This document shows, piece by piece, positions 45,801 to 47,951 of a stretch of DNA of 47,951 nucleotides (position 1 is the stretch's first letter; each line of letters begins with the position of its first letter). The translations under genes were made by a program, and so were the position numbers. This stretch comes from Zygnema cylindricum (lineage: Eukaryota > Streptophyta > Zygnematophyceae > Zygnematales > Zygnemataceae): assembly GCA_037447655.1 (NCBI GenBank), contig JBBHKE010001224.1, positions 1-47,951 of the forward strand. The letters are read 5' to 3'. The notes beneath the pieces are model-generated. The model saw only the letters and a list, made by a program, of their open reading frames with translations. It was not told where the DNA came from and ran no database searches.

Positions 45801-47240
45801 TTGGTTAGGTAGTTGACCTTCAAAGCGGAAAGACTCAATTTTGACTTAAGAGAGTTACAGCTAAACAGATTTGACAGCAACAACGACGGAAGCCTTACTG
45901 TGCATGGCCATCAACCTCTACCTCTACCTCACCTCAACTTCGACCCTACCTCTACCTCAACCTCAACCTCAACCTCAACCTCGACCTCAAACTCAACCTC
46001 CACTCAACCTCACCTCAACTTCAACCTCGACCTCCCCCTCCACCTCTACCTCAACCTCTACCGCACCTCAACCTCGACCTCGACCTCAGCCTCCATCTCA
46101 CATGATACAAATCTCTTTTTGATTATCATCATCTTTACCGTGATTGTCGTGATCTCTAACGCAATACAAATATAAACCCCATCCGAACATTATTCAATTT
46201 TCCCCTTCAGTCTTTGCATTTAACTATCAATCTCAATGCCGCCAATTTAAAGATTAATGTCAATCCCCAATTCATTTTCAAAAGCAATCTCAAGCCCTCT
46301 CCCTCTCTCCCTCTCCCACCTCATCAAGAGGGTAGTGCTGAGACGTTCTCAAAAATGGCAGCAGCAATTCTGGAGCATATTCCGCATACAACTCCACCTG
46401 CAAAAGGACAAAAAAAGGTTACCAAATGTCTTCAAAAATAGACAAAAAAGGTCACCGAGCTTATTCAAAGAAAAAGACAAGAAATGGATACCAAAAAGTT
46501 TCAGGAATGAAGACAAATAAAAGGTTACCAAAAGTTTTCAGAAAAAACAGACAAAAAAAGCTTGCCAAAATTCGTCAGATAGGACAAAAAAAGGCTACCA
46601 AAAGTCTCCAGAAGAAGGAGAAAAAAAGTATTCAGAAAAAAAGTCAAAAGAAGTTACCAAAAGTCTTCAGAAAGGACAAAAAAAGGCTACCGAAAGTGTT
46701 TCAATTACAAAAAGACATTACCAAAAGTCTCTGGAAAAAGACGAAACAACATTCCACCTTTAGTGTGGACTGTAATTCATTAAAAAGTGAAAAACCAAAA
46801 ATCCAAAAACTAAAAAAAAAAAACAAAAAAAAATACCAGAAGAAAAGAAAATAAGAAAACCATTAATAAAAACACCGAATACACAACCTCACCAAGAAAG
46901 ATAAAACAAAAAAAAAAAAAAAATAAAAAAAGAAAAAAATAGAAAAAACAAAACCATTCTAAAAAACACTCAAATCTCTCCAAAATGCATAAAAATGGTT
47001 ACTAAATAATTGTCCTTTTACCTGTTTCCCATGAAAATTGCTCCCTTTATTGACATCCGCTTCAAAAAGGCCGTGTAAATAATGGTGTAGAAGAAGCCTT
47101 GTTCCCTCTCTTTCTACCTCTCCCTCCCTCTCCCTCTCCTCCTCCAGTTGAGCCACAACTTCCCCCGGAGGAATTTCCCTATTGTGAGCCACCAGAACCT
47201 TCACCGCTCTTTCCTTGTCCAATCGCATAAGAGGCACCAC
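39867..47240 (-). CDS. VPS41: VPS41, HOPS complex tethering subunit, C-terminal part in seven exons
   Basis: Tethers late endosomes/prevacuoles to the vacuole as part of HOPS. Exons on the minus strand: 47240-47022, 46397-46320, 44760-44641, 43841-43761, 42964-42879, 42623-42542, 40277-39867. All junctions are GT-AG and in frame, giving 358 residues to the stop. Diagnostic pieces in order: VVPLMRLDKERAVKVLV and HHYLHGLFEADVNKG; VELYAEYAPELLLPFLRTSQ; KERVFILGRMGNSREALALI; AIEFVSSQQDEELWEELVDR; VGALLEHTAGHIDPLHLVDK; LRDRLVRIIADYRTETSLRK; ADSVALLVRYFCEARHAV. The last exon ends in the family's RING-H2 finger: CSVCLDP, FFCSHAYHITC, then LRCVLCT. These form the CHC-repeat and RING regions of VPS41. 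Exon 47240-47022 contains a charged insertion, EEEREREGEVEREGT, in a position expected to be short. Upstream exons are unresolved or outside the window. Confidence 0.93.
40278..40541 (-). repeat. Tandem copies of the last VPS41 acceptor and exon start
   Basis: Upstream of the true acceptor (AG at 40279-40278) two more copies of the same junction lie at 40388-40387 and 40502-40501. Each reads TTxGCAGGC then ATTGTG or similar, followed by GCTCTTCTGGT and GTTATTTT, the sequence that begins the real exon. Spacing is 109 and 114 bases. The AT-rich intron part is included in the unit. The plus-strand view is a three-copy tandem repeat. Confidence 0.9.
40636..40805 (+). repeat. GAAA / GAGA microsatellite in VPS41 intron
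   Basis: The plus strand reads (GAAA)n grading into GAGAGAAGGAAAG; the sense strand of VPS41 is therefore pyrimidine-rich here. It opens 89- and 103-codon ORFs that are not genes. Confidence 0.85.
41869..41939 (+). ncRNA. tRNA-like sequence in the left arm
   Basis: The sequence folds as a 71-nt cloverleaf: a D arm with TAGCTCAGTTGGTAGAGC (box A), an anticodon stem GTGT/ACAC with loop ACGGCAA, and a T arm CCGGG-TTCGATC-CCCGG (box B). The acceptor stem pairs only with several G-U pairs. Position 33 is C rather than the near-universal T, and the anticodon would be GGC. More likely a Pol III promoter module of a mobile element than a working tRNA gene. Confidence 0.6.
42021..42091 (-). ncRNA. 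tRNA-like sequence in the right arm
   Basis: Inverted counterpart of 41869-41939 with the same box A, anticodon loop and box B. Its acceptor stem (GGCCGGG with CTTGGCC) pairs fully, allowing two G-U pairs, so it is the better preserved copy. One T-stem pair is broken. It also lacks T33. Confidence 0.6.
42323..42394 (-). ncRNA. Second type of tRNA-like sequence, CTT anticodon
   Basis: A canonical-length 72-nt cloverleaf: D stem GCAT/GTGC, perfect anticodon stem TTCAC/GTGAA with loop AGCTTAA (anticodon CTT, Lys), and perfect T stem CCAGG/CCTGG around TTCAAAT. The acceptor has one A-C mismatch at its end. Position 33 is G, not T. It lies in the VPS41 intron beside the LTR-like pair and may be the tRNA-derived head of a SINE or another terminal-repeat module. 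Confidence 0.55.
43082..43545 (+). repeat. Pyrimidine microsatellite (CCCTCT)n in VPS41 intron
   Basis: The plus strand is CCCTCT/CCCTCC with CGCCCCTCCCTC interruptions; the VPS41 sense strand is therefore GGGAGA-rich. ORFs up to 150 codons here on both strands are compositional. Shorter related tracts lie at 43655-43695, 43865-43895, 44060-44640 and 47100-47150. Confidence 0.9.
43631..43658 (-). pseudogene. Partial duplicate of a VPS41 exon
   Basis: The minus strand reads GAGGAACTTGTGGATCGGGC then AATAAGC, almost the same as the exon at 43841-43761 (GAGGAGCTTGTGGATCGGGC then GATGAGC), which encodes EELVDRAMS. The copy lacks the exon's flanks and splice sites and abuts a GAGAGG microsatellite. 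It is an intronic exon fragment. Confidence 0.75.
44840..45170 (+). repeat. TTCCAG / TTTCAG hexamer array
   Basis: Repeats of ATTCCA, TTTCAG and TTCCAG run for about 300 bases inside the VPS41 intron 46319-44761. A plus-strand ORF of 139 codons follows from it and is rejected as a gene. Confidence 0.85.
45245..45925. other. Complex sequence inside a VPS41 intron
   Basis: Non-repetitive DNA within an otherwise repeat-filled intron. It has a small palindrome (CCGTTCCTTTAAAGGAAACGG at about 45292-45312) and a plus-strand ORF (ATG 45521 to 45808, 96 codons, starting MDMSTKRQIKENAKRHARKL) whose first 22 residues are basic. I do not recognise the ORF. It could be a transposon fragment. Confidence 0.35.
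45905..46095 (+). repeat. CCTCAA / CCTCGA hexamer array
   Basis: About 25 imperfect repeats of CCTCAA, CCTCTA and CCTCGA within the same VPS41 intron. The sense strand of the gene is TTGAGG-rich. Confidence 0.85.
46398..46745 (-). repeat. Tandem repeat abutting a VPS41 acceptor
   Basis: On the plus strand, units with AAAAAAGGTTACCAAAAGTC and TTCAGAAA recur about ten times at 25-45-base spacing. On the gene's sense strand the units are pyrimidine-rich and lead straight into the acceptor TTTTGCAG|GTGGAG at 46398, so the array forms an extended polypyrimidine tract. Confidence 0.8.
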
Positions 47241-47951
47241 CTGCAAAAAACATACAAGAAAATTTTGAAATAATAATAATTTATTATAAAGAAAGACTTT
47301 GATAGCGTAATAACCCACCAGACATTGAAATCAAAATCAGACGGATTAGGTACTCTCTGAAGTGGTTAACAAAGGTTTAAACGGCAAGAGAGAGCAGAGG
47401 AGAGGAGAGGAGAGGAGAGAGAGAGACCGGAATTGAGGGAGAGAGAGAGAGACCGGGAGAGAGGGAGAGAGGGAGAGAGTGGGAGAGAGAGAGAGAGATA
47501 GAAAGAGAGAAAGAATACCTGCACTGCAATTTGCAGCCATACCACAACAAATCGGGAATAATTTTCGTCCGACCACTGCACTCTCGCCAAAACCCAAAAT
47601 CGAAAAATGAAATAAAAAACAAATTAATGACCCAAAACATAAAACTAAAATAAGTATCAAAATATCACAAAACTCCAACGGCCAATCACGTTTCAAATTC
47701 TCATAAGAACTAAAACCAAAAACGAATCAACACTAAATCTCCTCATTTTGTGCGTGAGCAAAGAAGACTTGTTCTTCCATTAAAAAAAAAAGGAAAAGAA
47801 AAAACGAAAAAGGAAAAAAGCAAAAAACAAATAACAAAAAAGAAAAAACTAAAAAGAAAATAAGTAAGGGAGAGATGATGGTCACCTAAAGCTTGGTAAA
47901 AGCATTCGAATTTCGGGCCAATCAGGACTCTTCGTTTCCTCTGAACCAATC
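47241..47951 (-). other. VPS41 upstream sequence with a possible 57-bp exon
   Basis: A candidate exon at 47575-47519 (TGCAG|TGG...GTGCAG|GTATTC, phase 0) would encode 19 residues ending RFVVVWLQIAVQ, which roughly fits the family's segment just before VVPLM. The match is weak. A further donor-like site (TTTAG|GTGACC) lies at about 47885 after an open stretch running off the window edge. A GAGAGG microsatellite fills 47385-47510. Confidence 0.3.

Noticed and set aside
45479-45808. 109-codon plus-strand ORF nested in a VPS41 intron
   Set aside because: Its upstream start is GTG. From the first ATG it has a basic N terminus but no family match, and it is antisense to a strong gene. Kept only as a note in the intron entry.

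Overview
This is nuclear DNA from a green plant (streptophyte). The evidence is an INDETERMINATE DOMAIN (IDD) zinc-finger gene, a plant-only family, together with GT-AG introns, plant telomere-like AAACCCTAA words, and TIR transposons of the hAT, Mutator-like and Tourist types. I cannot fix the species. The long Gly/Gln-rich IDD tail, intron-rich genes and repeat load would suit a bryophyte, another seed-free plant or a streptophyte alga.

Layout. Bases 1-22,000 hold almost no credible coding sequence. They are a transposon landscape: dispersed 200-bp MITEs, a multi-level nest of TIR elements (3461-7868) containing a 582-bp-arm palindrome, and three hAT-type non-autonomous elements with exact 8-bp target-site duplications (8283-8829, 9219-9946, 11950-12401). 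After these come unassigned AT-rich and GTACGG-rich DNA and a long pyrimidine tract (19590-20640). The first clear gene is the IDD transcription factor (+, 22068-25561; first exon not located). From 25.6 to 32 kb is intergenic DNA with a 292-bp tandem array and a Tourist/Harbinger-like element (30018-30725).

The right third is the gene-rich part. A single-exon cis-prenyltransferase (dehydrodolichyl diphosphate synthase type; -, 32177-33160) is divergent from a five-exon gene for a 124-residue BORCS6-like protein (+, 33600-38124). They share a 439-bp promoter region with an ABRE/G-box. Convergent with the latter is the C-terminal half of VPS41, the HOPS tethering subunit (-, at least 47240 to 39867). 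I joined seven of its exons by hand, with reading frame kept across every junction. Many of these exons are too short to appear as long ORFs.

How the genes relate. In animals BORC recruits ARL8 to lysosomes, and ARL8 binds VPS41/HOPS. Here a BORC-subunit homologue and VPS41 are tail-to-tail neighbours about 1.7 kb apart. Whether this has any functional meaning is inference.

The most unusual structures are in VPS41 introns. One is a pair of inverted LTR-like repeats, each with a tRNA-like internal Pol III promoter unit. Another is a triplication of the last exon's acceptor and first bases. There are also purine-rich microsatellites that appear to have entered an exon.
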